A DNA stretch of 64,000 nt from Toxotes chatareus (Eukaryota; Chordata; Actinopteri; Toxotidae). Below are positions 34,208 to 46,600 of the stretch, piece by piece (within the stretch, counting starts at the first letter, position 1; every line of letters begins with the position of its first letter). A program made the position numbers and the translations under genes. The stretch lies in contig CM028894.1 of assembly GCA_016801885.1 (NCBI GenBank), forward strand, positions 12,289,741-12,353,740, given 5' to 3'. Below the pieces are notes generated by a model. That model ran no database searches and was not told the DNA's origin. It was given only the letters and a program-made list of their open reading frames with translations.

Positions 34208-37200
34208 ATGGCTGTGCGGTCCAGGACGGGATTCTACCGGCAGGAGGTAAACAGAACTGTGTGGGAGGTTCCGGAGAGGTACCGGGACTTGAAGCAGGTC
34301 GGAACAGGAGCCTATGGAACTGTGTGGTGAGTCTCAGAGAAACACCGACTCAGTATCAGCTGTCTGGGGGGCCAGGCTTTATGTGATGTCGGACTCTAGT
34401 TTTAAGCAGTGAAACAGTATTAACTATTACTATAACTAACTATTACAAATATATTTTCACCAAAACCAGCTCCTCCTGCTTCCTGACAGATAAACGGTTT
34501 AAAGGACAGTGTGGAAATAACGACTGAGGTTTACTCTCGTTGCAGCAATCGACTACGACAAAGCAACAATTAGTCCTCATTGTATTTTAAGTTTTAATGT
34601 GCACCCTCTGACCTTTGCTTAATAAACAATTAACAAATAAATAAATAAGACCTAGTATATATATATTATTTATGGATCTAAATGAGGTTAACTTGACTAT
34701 AACACTCGTGCAGCAGCACTGCTGCCTGTGTGGGGTATTTTGGTCAGGAGTCTCTGCACAGCTGGCTCTGCAGGGCCTCTCTTTGCATTGTGTTGTGTGG
34801 ATGAGGGTGAACAAAGAAAACCACCCCCTCTCATTGTTAGGAGAAGTCAAAGACCCCGAGTTAAGTGCATAGAAGGCATTGTGAATTGTCATAGCAGGGA
34901 AGGCACAGTTCTAATTAATAACATTAATAAATGGCTCCATTAAGGTGTCCCACATGTTATTAAGTACACCTGTGGATTTCCTTAATGACACCAAAATGAA
35001 AATGAGCTATAGTAATTAGTAAAATGTCAGTTCAACCTTTTCTTTTTAAAGATACTTACATAATATGGCTGTCCGTTTCAGCTCAGCATGGGACCGTCGG
35101 ACAGGCACGCAGGTGGCCATCAAGAAGCTCCACCGGCCCTTCCAGTCCAAACTTTTTGCCAAAAGGGCGTACAGAGAGCTGCGACTCCTCAAACACATGA
35201 AGCATGAAAATGTAAGAGCACTCACTCATGACAAAGGAAGGATAACTTTAAAGCTGCACAATTAGTTTTTTTTTTCCAAAACACATTTTAAAGGGGGGGG
35301 AATGGGTTTGTAGCATGATGTAGGACCAGATTTAATGTTTGATTTTTATTTCCGAGCAGGTGATTGGACTGCTGGACGTCTTCACTGCTGAAATCTCATT
35401 GGACCGGCTTCGTGACTTGTGAGTTTCTGTGCCTTATCTAAACACTCACTCTTAAAGCAGTCGGTGTGTTTCGGATGATCTGACTCCTCCTCCTCCTCTC
35501 TCCTCCACAGCTACCTGGTGATGCCGTTCATGGGCACTGACCTCGGGAAGCTGATGAAGCTGGAGAGATTATCAGAGGACAGAGTGCAGTTCCTGGTCTA
35601 TCAGATGCTGAAAGGGCTCAAGGTGAACAGCTTTACCAACATATTGACTCTACTTGTACTGATCAGTGTGAATAAATGTAAATCCAGTTATGTCTTACTT
35701 TACTTAGTTAAAGGATAAAGTCATGTAACATGTTTCAGTGAGTTGAGCTTAAGTTTCTGATGTCGCCTGTGTCTTCTCTCCTCAGTATATCCACTCTGCA
35801 GGGATCATCCACAGGGTGCGTGAACTTTGACCTTTCAAACCATGAGCTTTTGGGGGTGGGGTTCTTTTTTCACACACAATCCCATTCATCCTAATTCCCA
35901 CAAAGGGAGCTCTGCTCTGTGTGTGTCTGTGTGTATTCATGTCTTTCTAAACTCAGCACAGAACGATACTCTGTCTGTTAAATTTCGTTACTGAAATGTC
36001 CCCGATGTCATTCTGTTCCACTTTGCTTCCTGAAATAAACCAGGAAGTGTAAATATAATAAATTCTGTCCTCAAAACATGAACAAATGTCAAGCAGATGT
36101 CTTCTGATTTTACTAATATTCTCATTATATCCTCTGTCTCATACCTTTGTGTCCCTCAGGATCTTAAACCTGGAAATTTAGCCATTAACCCGGACTGTGA
36201 GTTAAAGGTACTCCAACTCAAAATACAGCCATCTTTTGAAGTACTACCCGTACATTAGCACGTTGTCATGTTAGAGTTTATTTATTTTTCTCTCTGATTT
36301 AGATTCTTGACTTTGGCCTGGCGAGGCAGGCAGACGCAGAAATGACCGGCTATGTCGTGACACGCTGGTACAGAGCGCCCGAGGTTATCCTCAACTGGAT
36401 GCACTACACGCAAACTGGTAAACCCTCATGTATCTCAACACGTGTCGACAGGAGTGCAGGAAAAACAAAACACGGTACAGTGAGAAAGCTGACCTTTGCT
36501 CTCTGTTGCAGTGGATATCTGGTCTGCAGGCTGCATCATGGCAGAGATGCTGCTGGGAAAGCCGCTGTTTAAAGGAAGCGATCGTATCCTTAACTGTCCT
36601 CGAGACCGGCTTGACCTTTTGCTTCACACTGTGTCAAACCTGTGGGACGCAACATGAGAGAGAAACAAGTCAGGATCCGTCTAGATCTGTTGTACTTGGC
36701 TAACAATCCTTCAGATCCTGGCCAGTTTTACCGGTAAACTAACCAATGAAATCCTTTAAATAGTGAAGACAAATACGACAAATACATGTTGATCACACTA
36801 GGACTAGAAACTAATAGAAAGCTCATATTAGAACAGTAAAAATGCCTGCAGCTGATGGTACTTGACCATAGCTACTATCAGACCTGGACCAACTCAGAGA
36901 AATCATGAAGATTACAGGAACGCCAGCCGCCGACTTTGTTGTGAAGCTACAGAGTCAAGATGTAAGACGTATTAAAGTTACACTCAGTGCAAAATCTGAT
37001 ACACATTGTATCCCAGTGTTTCACTACCACTAATCACAAAAGAAAAGGGATTAGAAGAAAATATAGTCCATGCAAATATGTTCAAACTCCCTAATCATAC
37101 CATCTTCTGTCACCTTTCTCTCTCCACTTCCTCTAACAGGCCAAAAACTACATCAGAAGTCTACCAAAAGTGCCAAAGAAAGACTTGCACTCTGTTTTCT

Positions 37201-37840
37201 CCAAAGCTAGTTCAAATGGTATGTGAAGATCTCTGTTCTCCAGTTTATCTGCCTGTTATTAAACCCTATCACTCTGACTCTGACATGTCCACGTGCACCG
37301 CAGCAGTGTGTGTCTTGGAAAAGATGCTGCTTCTGGACCCCGAGCGGAGGGTGAGCGCCTCGGAGGCGCTGGACCTGCCTTTCTTTAGCGAGTTCAGGGA
37401 CGCAGAGGAGGAGACTGAGGCGCAGCCGTACGATCAGACCATGGACAACACAGACCTGCCGCTGGACCAGTGGAAACGTAAGAGAGCTGGGACGAGCTGG
37501 TTTGGATTTTAAGATGCATGTATCAATATTTTTATCTTAACAAAGAGTCAATGAAGAGTTATGTGGTAAGAAATGAATTCTTTTAGGGTTGTTACAGTGA
37601 CGGCTGTTTGCCAGAAGAGGTCACTAATGGTCTTAGATGTTATTTGTTGCTTTGCTTTGCTTTGATTGCTTTGGTTTCATTAGATATAAGGAAAAGGTGC
37701 TGAACTTGAATCTGGACACAGACATGATTTAGAACAGCTGATGCATAATAATCCCTTTCCTGTGTGTTTGTACAGGTCACACTTTCACAGAGATACTGAC
37801 CTTCAGGCCGCCCAGGGACTCAAAGGAGACGTCACTTTAA
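34208..37840 (+). CDS. mapk12: Mitogen-activated protein kinase 12 (p38 gamma)
   Basis: Twelve exons: 34208-34326, 35082-35211, 35360-35418, 35511-35622, 35786-35815, 36160-36207, 36303-36417, 36512-36583, 36882-36961, 37140-37218, 37304-37477, 37776-37840. The ten between exons 1 and 12 have exactly the same lengths as in mapk11. The product is 360 residues. Features: GTGAYGTV P loop, catalytic K54, methionine gatekeeper M107 (as in p38 gamma), HRD aspartate D151, DFG 169-171, activation motif T181-G-Y183. The C terminus ends KETSL, a class I PDZ ligand, like KETPL in human MAPK12; this separates it from MAPK13. Known role: a stress kinase that docks PDZ scaffold proteins. Exon 11 has a tandem NAGNAG acceptor. 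An AATAAA at 37986-37991 is the likely poly(A) signal. Confidence 0.95.
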
Positions 37841-38795
37841 GAGCACACATACAAAACATACCTCTGCACACACATTCTCACACTCACACACTTAGAAACC
37901 TGCACCCAAAAATATTCTTTTCCTTTGTTGTATTTGTGTAGCCTAAATGGATGTTACTAGTTTTTGCCTTAAAGTTTTTGCTTTCAATAAATGTGATTTG
38001 CTCACTTTTTAATAAGCTCAGTTGTCATTTTAGTGTTTGTGTGCCAGATGATTTAGTCCATCGTCCGTAAACATCATGTTTAAATTCATGCTGGTTCCTT
38101 AAACTCAGTCCATTTATTATGTAGCAGTTTTTTTAATCTGTTTGCATTTTGATAATTTGTTCTGATAACGTTCCTTCTAGAACCAGAGGGCGATGTCACC
38201 TATTGTGCAGCACCAAGGTGAATGCTGGGACAGTAAAAGTTAATAATATTGTCACACGCACATCAACTCAACCTCTGTAGTTCCACTGAAGAACTACTTC
38301 TCTAATTTGGCTTCAGGTGTTTCCTCTGTTGCTAATATTTTTATATTGAGAAAGATACCAGTACAGCTTCTGTAATAATATTTCTGTTGTGCAAAATAAA
38401 ATCATTCAAGTGGAACATTTTACAGTGACATTCAGACCTGTGACATTTCATGGCACTCCCCAAATCACTCCCTCAATCTGGCTCTGAGTCAGAAACCCAA
38501 AGACAGGAGTACTCTCACAACTGAGCTTTTCTATGGACTCCCATCTCATCTGGACAACTAAAAAAATATATAGTATCTAAATTGGTTATTTGTTTCCAAA
38601 GAATTATTTTTTAAAATATCCACTACCAGTCACAACCCAGGCAAAGGACTTTCATTAGAGTGACTAAGAAGGCAGATTTGTTTCTTCTCAGCTCTCTCTG
38701 ATAAGAGCTGTTTACCTGCTGATGTTGATTAACTGAATGTGCAGCGCCAGCTGTCCATTTCCTGGTGGCCGTACACTTCAGATTCTTAGGGGAAG
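37841..38795. other. mapk12 3'UTR and spacer before the first Ig gene
   Basis: The mapk12 3'UTR runs to about 38010 (AATAAA at 37986). The remaining ~780 bases show no coding frame. The first Ig gene's promoter should lie near the end of this stretch; a TATA-like ATATATAG is at 38566-38573, 220 bases before the ATG, but its role is not established. Confidence 0.4.
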
Positions 38796-40929
38796 ATGGA
38801 TAATACCTACGCATCCAAACAAAGAGGAGGACACTCAAATCTCAGCAGACTTTTGTTGCTGCTGTTTCTGGCAGGTAACACAAGGATTTTCCTTTTGACT
38901 TTCCTTTTCTTATATAGTTAATAGTATAAAGAAGATTAATTGTTATGGATTAAGCCACACAAGAGTATGTTACTCAGTTGGCTCCACCTCATCTAGCCAC
39001 AGCAGTGAGTTGCTGCTTTCACATTAATTATTCATTCAGTACATTCAGTAAAAAATAATGTTTCAATAAAATAATTACATTTACTCATAAGGGACATGTT
39101 GCTGAATAATGGGTGCTATTCATTTTGATACAGGAATGTTTTGCTTATAATATTCCTTTATGTTCATTTAAGTAAGATTGTGAAAGCTGCATTTTCACAT
39201 CATGGGGTATTTTTATACATTGTTTTATTGCTTTTAATATTTTTTAGCCAGCCTGTGTTAATGTCTGTGGCTGCAAGTGACAACTGTGAGATCATGGTAC
39301 AAAGCTAAAACAAAGAGTAACAGTAGCACAGGCAGATAAAACCCTGACTTTGCGTCCATTCTAGCTTAAAATTGACAAAAAAAGAAACCCAACTCAAGGT
39401 ACACTTACTAGCTTTCACACTGACTGTATGATACAGTTAAAATCTCTGGAACATGCTGGGAAGTGGACCTTGAATTTGGATATGTGAAGTATTTTTTCGC
39501 TGCTTGTTAGGGCTTCGTCCAGTACTGTCTTCAGATGGAGAGGAGCCTGAACTAGATGCCAGTGATATGGGTGAGTGATTTTACATCCAATCAAACAACA
39601 AATCTTATTCTAAAGGTGCTTTAAATATCAAAATGCTATTAAATTGACTCGCATATCTTGGTGCGACTGCTGTAAAGAAATGTGAAAGTTGATGTACCTC
39701 TAAATCATTGTGGTAATTGTGTCTGATGACATTTTCAGAAAGAATGAAAGTATCGATTGGGGGTCCGGACTACGTGACCGTGGGTGTGCCGAGCAGCGTC
39801 CAGTGTGATGCCACCTGCCCTGCTTGTACCTATTCTATGTCTTTGGATGGACAGAGCGCCCAGGGCCAGGGCAATGCACTTGCCTTCACTTTAAACAGTT
39901 GGGTGGAGGCTCTAACAGTGACATGCACAGCCAAAAATGACGTGACAGGGCTTACTGCCACAACCACAAAGCGGCTGCAGGTGTTAGGTATGTGATCGTT
40001 GAAAACTGGAAACTCACATGGAGGAAGGCTTCAGAATACCTGTCTTATGTCTTCCTCTACTAATGACTCTTATCTGTCTTTCTTACCTTAGCTGGACCTG
40101 CCAACGTTTCCATCACAGGCCCTGATTTGATGACTCCAACAGTGAGCCACACCTACAGCTGCCACGCCTACTGTCGGCCATCTTGTACCTACTCCTGGAA
40201 GACAGACAATGGCCCATGGATTGGCGGTCAAGGGAACGTGATTTCTGTCACTCCACAGGAGATGGACAATTCCAAATTTCTCATCTGCAAAGCCACCAAT
40301 AGCGTGTCTGGGATGTTTGTCGCTGCTACACGAAAAATAACAGTAGTATGTAAGTCGAGAGTGTCAATAGATTTATTGGTGGGGTGAAAGACCCCAAACC
40401 TGGAGAGGACACCTTTGTCCAGTTAGAGTAAGAGATTGCCAGCTCATGAGTTTTTTCTTAGTAGTGATTTATCCTCACCATCTTTCTTTCAGATGGTCCA
40501 TCAGAGGTCCAGATCAAAGGCCCCGACCTAATAGAAATTGCAGAAAAGTATACGTTCGAGTGTACCTCGGAATGTCAGCCATCTTGTCGCTACGTTTCAT
40601 CTGTGGACAATCAGACCGTGAGGGGCAATATGATTGAGTTGACAGTGGACGAGTCACTTAAATCCGTCACTCTCCAGTGTGAAGCACAAAATACTGCTTC
40701 GAGGAAGACAGTCACAGCATTAAAAACTGTAAAAATAAAAGGTAGAGGAGCTATAATATGCTTTAATGTACATAATCTTACATCAGATGACCAGCGTCAC
40801 TGCTGACCTGATTTTTTTTTTTTTTTTTTTTTCTGTTCAGGGCCAGATTTCAACCTGTCCACTCGTCCTGAGGAGACGTCAGCAGTGCTGCTGGCGGCTT
40901 TCATCATCTCTGCCACCTTTATCATGTGA
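38796..40929 (+). CDS. Three-Ig-domain CEACAM-like surface protein, probably GPI-anchored
   Basis: Six exons: 38796-38874, 39511-39570, 39739-39987, 40092-40349, 40493-40741, 40841-40929; 327 residues. All junctions are phase 1. The start encodes a signal peptide with the core LLLLLFLAG. Three Ig domains follow at ~47-129, 130-215 and 216-298. Near strand B they carry C-x3-C-x(2-3)-C (CDATCPAC, CHAYCRPSC, CTSECQPSC) and each has a distal cysteine (TCTAKN, LICKAT, LQCEAQ). Only domain 2 keeps the usual tryptophan (CTYSW); domain 1 has methionine and domain 3 serine there. The protein ends in a 17-residue hydrophobic stretch at the stop (SAVLLAAFIISATFIM), as in a GPI-attachment signal. CEACAM-like adhesion or recognition is inferred from domain type; I do not recognise a named orthologue. 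Confidence 0.85.
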
Positions 40930-43633
40930 CCCGATGCAGACAGGTGAGGCTCTTACTGTATCGCTTACTGATTTGCTTGGTTTATTCACAATCTGTCTTG
41001 TTAGCGATTCCCAACATATTACTCTGCTAATATGATTACTTATTAATAATAGAATTATTCTATTTCTTACTATTTTGAAAATGGAATAATAAAATAATTA
41101 AAATTATTTAACCATTATTTTAGCTGTGGCAATAGGTAATAACTTGTTCTTACCATCATGAAAACGATTTCTCTCTTTGTCCCTCTGTCTTTGTCTCTGT
41201 CTGTCAGATCTTTAGGTTCTGTGAATGAATCTGTGACAAAGAAAGGCAGTTGAATTAGGAGGAATTAATGACTCACACAGCTGCAGTCTCACCCTGCATT
41301 TTGTTCTTTTACATTTGTCTCACATGTTGACAGTGGGCTGAACCCTGTTTGCACTTTGCAATAAGTGACGTGGAAAAGTACTTAAACATCAAAGCGTGGA
41401 CAAGTGAGCGCATTTAATGTCAGAGGATTCTTCTACACCGATACAGCTGAAATGTTCCAAAATGTATATATACACATAAATAAAATGCACTGATGACTTT
41501 TATAACAAGACTCAGTTTTTCTTCAAAATCTGAAATAAATCCAACATGTTAATGTGGTGCTTTCCATACTTGAGGGAAAGACACAGGTGTCATTAAACAT
41601 AATGAACACAAATAAAATTGACAGGACAGTGAGGGAGATGTCAATCAACCATAGTCAGTGCACATCCACAGGGTACTGAGCAGAGGCCTAAGCAGGCAAA
41701 ATGAGTGAACTCACCTGTGTGTGTGAGTGTGTGTACATGTTGTGCTGCTCTGGAAATCTGATGACACGCCACATCGGTCTGGTTTAGCCTTGGCTCCACC
41801 TGCAGGCTGTATGGTGATGGTACACCACAGAGACCTGGAAATTCAGGGGAAATTCTGCTCAAATGTGTTAGGCAAATTTAACCAAAGACTATATGAGGAA
41901 AATTGTTCTATTTTTAAAATTCTATTTTTACCCATATACAATTTAAATATTCCACACACTTGTGTGTTTAAATGAGTGTGTTCTCTGTAATCTTACACTG
42001 GCAAACAGCGGTGACAGTTAATGGACACGCCCCAGGTACATATTAGTCCACTGACAAATATTTCATCAGAAGTTGTTCACTGTGGCTTAGAATTGTTTTT
42101 GCTTTGATACGAAAATATACACGTTTCAATCATCCCGATATCGGCGATTTAATTTACACGTGAACTTGTTCTCACTGTGACAGTAATTGAAAAATGAATC
42201 AGAGCTCAGGCCTCCTCTAATCACAGAGAGGACCTGAAGCACAGTTTGGGGAGTCACTTGTTAAAGTCTGCGGTCTTTAGAAATCACAGTCAAAGCATCT
42301 GACAGCTCTTATATCCTACAGCATTTCATGGACAGTTATTATCAGCACAACTTTCCAATTAAAGATGACCTTTTCACCTTCTGAGCAGATTCAATCATAC
42401 CACATATCTGACAGCTTATGCCCCATAAACCAAGACTGTTATTGTCTTAATCACTGGAAATAAAACAGAAAAAATAGAGAAACCAGCTCCATATAGTACG
42501 ATAGAGTCCACAGAGTACATACAGAACAATAAAAGAAAGTTAAAATAAAAATGCATAAACTGGGACATCCAACAGTGCACCTGTGTCCTTGATGACCTCT
42601 GTGAAAGACTTGTGCCAGGTGAGGACAGAGGGCAGGCGAGGCTGAATAAAAAAAGGTTATGTAATTATGTCTGGGACGATGTGGTGTCTCACTACATCTC
42701 TCCCAGTCACTGAGTGGTTTACAGCCCATCACAGGCTGGTGTCACTTTTCCTTCCACCCAACTCTCCATTCCTCAACCTCACAGAGGAACGTTTATGACC
42801 ACCAGCCACATGATCAAATGTCCCCTGTTTGACATGATGAATGCTGGATATCTGCGATGGGTCAGGCTGTAAAAAGATTCTCCCCCAGGTTTAAGATGTG
42901 GGTGAGAAGTTGTGGCCAAATGCAGAAGACAGTTAACTACAGAGCTTCTGTAGTGCTGTGTTTCTACATCAGTTGTTATCCTACAAATGGATATACAGTG
43001 AATCTGAAAACAGACTTATCTTTGCGGTGACATCAGTAAACTAAACGTATTCCTCTGTAGTTGAGGACATGGACGCGTGGCTTTCTACTCCTTTTGATTC
43101 AGGCTGGCAACACACGTGACTTTTAACACCCAAATTCCAAGCAGCACATGTTTGCTTTGCACAGCGACAACATACAGCACAATTATGGATAAAAGGTAAA
43201 CACACTTACAGAAAGAACCACAAAGAAAACGTATCAGATCTCGCATACAGCTGCAGGCTGCGCTCTGCCACAGACCTCTGATAAACTGAGCTTAAAATCT
43301 TTACATCTTCCACCACAGTGAGATATGAAAAAAAAAACAACAGCCTCATTATCTGACCTGGGTCAAGTCTGCAAGGTACAAAAGAAACAACCACAACCCA
43401 CAGAAGACAAAACCAGAGCTACGCGTCGGCTCCTAACATGCACACCCTCTACAGAGAATGAACCCAGCTGATAACCAGCTTGTTGCACTCCTTTTCCTGG
43501 AACATTGGGTAATTTGTTGTCTGTGTTTTGTACGAATGGGTGATAACAGTGGGCAAGGCCTCTTTCCCTTGTTCTATAAGAGTGCGGATGGTCATTTGAG
43601 TCTAAAGAGTTATCCAGGCTGGCTTCACGCACC
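40930..43633. other. 3'UTR of the first Ig gene and intergenic spacer
   Basis: Candidate poly(A) signals AATAAA occur near 41478 and 41533. Nothing else in the 2.7 kb reads as an exon on either strand. It contains ordinary AT-rich sequence with no clear repeat except short A/T runs. Confidence 0.5.
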
Positions 43634-46600
43634 ATGGTTCATCACTCAGTCTGCATGCTGCTGCTCACCTGCCTGGCAGGTAAGACGCTGCCCTGCTGGC
43701 ACATCGTCAGCATTATAACATAATTACCAGTTAGATGCTCATTTATCCTGCTGATAGAAAAAAATTGATTACAGGATTTTTATCTAACCATCTGATTAGA
43801 TTTTTTTTTTTGTTTTGCAGAGTTGTATGCTCTGCCAGGGAAATTAATTGTGTTCATTTATTTCTCATTTCAAAGGTTTTTCTGCCAGTGAAACTGGGCA
43901 GGGCGGAACCATGGTGGACACTGCATGTGAGATCCTTTTAATTCTTATTTATACCCCAAATTAAAATCTTTAAATGACATCACTGCAAACGCCTGTGCTA
44001 CATTGCAATGATTTCTTTTTAAAGAGTCCAGTCTTGTCTGTTCTTACCTCCCCCTGCAGACGGGCCGTCCGCAGCAGACATCAGTGGGGTTGATATAGTG
44101 ACAGTGGGGATCCCCTATGGATTCCAGTGCACAGCCTACTGTTACCCAGGCTGCAAGTACACCTGGACCAGGGGTAATGTGACCTCTCAGGGGCCAGAGC
44201 TGACCCTGCAGCTCCTGCACATAGTACCAACCCAGACCCTGAAATGCACAGTGGTAAACCCCACAACAGGGGAGTCAGTCACTGTCCAGAAGACGCTGCA
44301 AGTGACAGGTACGAATGATCAAACTGAAGAAGAAACACAGTGAGCTTCCTCAGCTGCTCGTCCACCAACTAAATCTTTTTCCAAACTTTTCAGCTGGACC
44401 ATCAAACATACAGATCAGCGGCCCTCCCATGCTGACTATCGGTGCTGCGTCTAACTTCACCTGCTCAGCTGACTGCTACCCGACCTGCACCTACACATGG
44501 ACCGTTGTCTTGGATGATGAGCCGTTCAGTACTGCACAAGGCAGCACCATCTCTGTCACTCCACCTTCCAGCACTGTGTTCTCTGAAACTCTCATCTGTG
44601 AAGCTGAGGACACCATCTCACACCTCTTCATCTCCACGACTCAGACGCTGTGGGTGGCAAGTATGTGAAAGAATTCAAATTAATCATTTTAATACACAGG
44701 ACTATGGGAAATTACCACAATACAAAATGCTTTTCTTCTCTAACTCCTCCCTCAGGCTTATCTGACATCAGCATTGCAGGCGACACCACAGTGACGATGG
44801 GAAAACCGTACACGTTCACATGCTTGGTCACGTGCATCCCATCCTGCATCGTGGTATGGAAGTACATGGGGAAAACTTTCGAAGGCGACCAAATTCAGAT
44901 TCCCATCTTGCACCAGGGGGACAAGCCAAAGTTTGGCAGCCAGCTGGAGCTCACCGTCAGTGACTACTCAAAAATAGAGCAGCTGACCTGTGAGGCCACA
45001 AACACAGCGTCTCAGGCCACTATCACAGCCACTACAAACCTCACTGTCATTGGTGAGTGTGTTACATCGCTCCCTCCTGATTTTTGGATAAATTATTGTA
45101 TGAGGTACAAGAAACTGATCCCGTCATGTATTTCGCGTTCATGCTCGGTGTTTTGAATACTGTCTCCGCACAGACCCCATCTCAGTGCGTCCCAAGTCTC
45201 AGGCCCAGCCGGTGGCAGGCGTGCCTTTCTCTCTGGAGTGCGTTGGCTCTCAGAACCCAGCCTCCATCACGTGGCTGAAGAACAAACACCAAGTGCTGGC
45301 TTCTGAAAGAGTGCACTTCTCTCCTGACAACATCACCATTAGCTTCAGTCCTCTCCTGCACACAGATGATGGTTTATACCAGTGTGTGGTGGCAGAAGGA
45401 GGGACCCCCATCCAGTCTGTTGGCTACAAGATGCAAGCATACTGTGAGTATACTGGGAGGAAGGAGAATAAGAAATACATTATGCTTCTTAATAAACATA
45501 GAAGATCCCCTAATAAGGCCCCGCTGCTCAGTTGCCAAGAGTAGAAGCAAGATGTTTAATATTGTGTAGCTCAAAAGGTGCTAACACAAAATGCCACTGC
45601 ATATGAAGCCGTGCTCTGTAAAGCTTCTTTGCTGTAATGATTGTGTGAAGCATTTAACTTCTTTACAGGCAAAATATTTCTCCTTGTTGAAGCAAGAAAC
45701 AAAAATCAATGATATTTATAAAGAGGCCTGTCTTGTATGTTCTACCTCCAACCGCAGACGGGCCAGTTTCAGTGGTGATCAGTGGGGTGGACATAGTGAC
45801 AGTGGGAAAACTGTATGTTTTCCAGTGCTCAGCCAGCTGCTACGCGACCTGCCTCTTCACCTGGATCCATGGTAATATGACCTCTCAGGGGCAGGAGCTG
45901 AGTTTGCAGTTTGGGGAACAGCATCCGACACAAAACCTGACGTGCATAGCAGCTAATCCTGTTACAGGACTGTCAGTCATTGTCCAAAAGACACTCCGTG
46001 TGACAGGTAATAATAACAAAATTAAATTTGAACTTGTACATTTTTTTGGGGGATCAGTACATTCAACCAAACCTATTTCCAACTTTTCAGCTGGACCATC
46101 AAATATACAGATCAACGGTCCAGCCTATCTGACTCCAGGAGCTGCGTCTAAGTTTACCTGCTCAGCTGACTGCTACCCCTCCTGCAGCTATACCTGGTCT
46201 GTCGTCTTGGAAGATGAGACGTTAACCACTGCACAAGGCGACGTCATTTCTGTAACCCCGCCCACCAGCAATGTCGTCTCTGAAACTCTCATCTGTAAAG
46301 CTCAGGCCACCGTCTCACACCTCTCCATCTCTACGTCTCTGACGCTGTGGGTGGCAAGTATGTGAAAGAAATTACCTCAGAGTGAGAATTAATAATCCAA
46401 AAAAGTTGGGTTTCCATGCACCTATTTTTAGACACATTCAACACTGGACCAGCACCAACAGCATCAGCTGTCTGTCCTCATGGACAAACTCTTAATATTT
46501 GCATGGCATCAGTGGATGGAGTTTAATTCACATTTTCTTTTGCCAATTTTCTTGAAATTCAGTTAAAATTTGTGCTACATTTAGATGTAAACCCACATGA

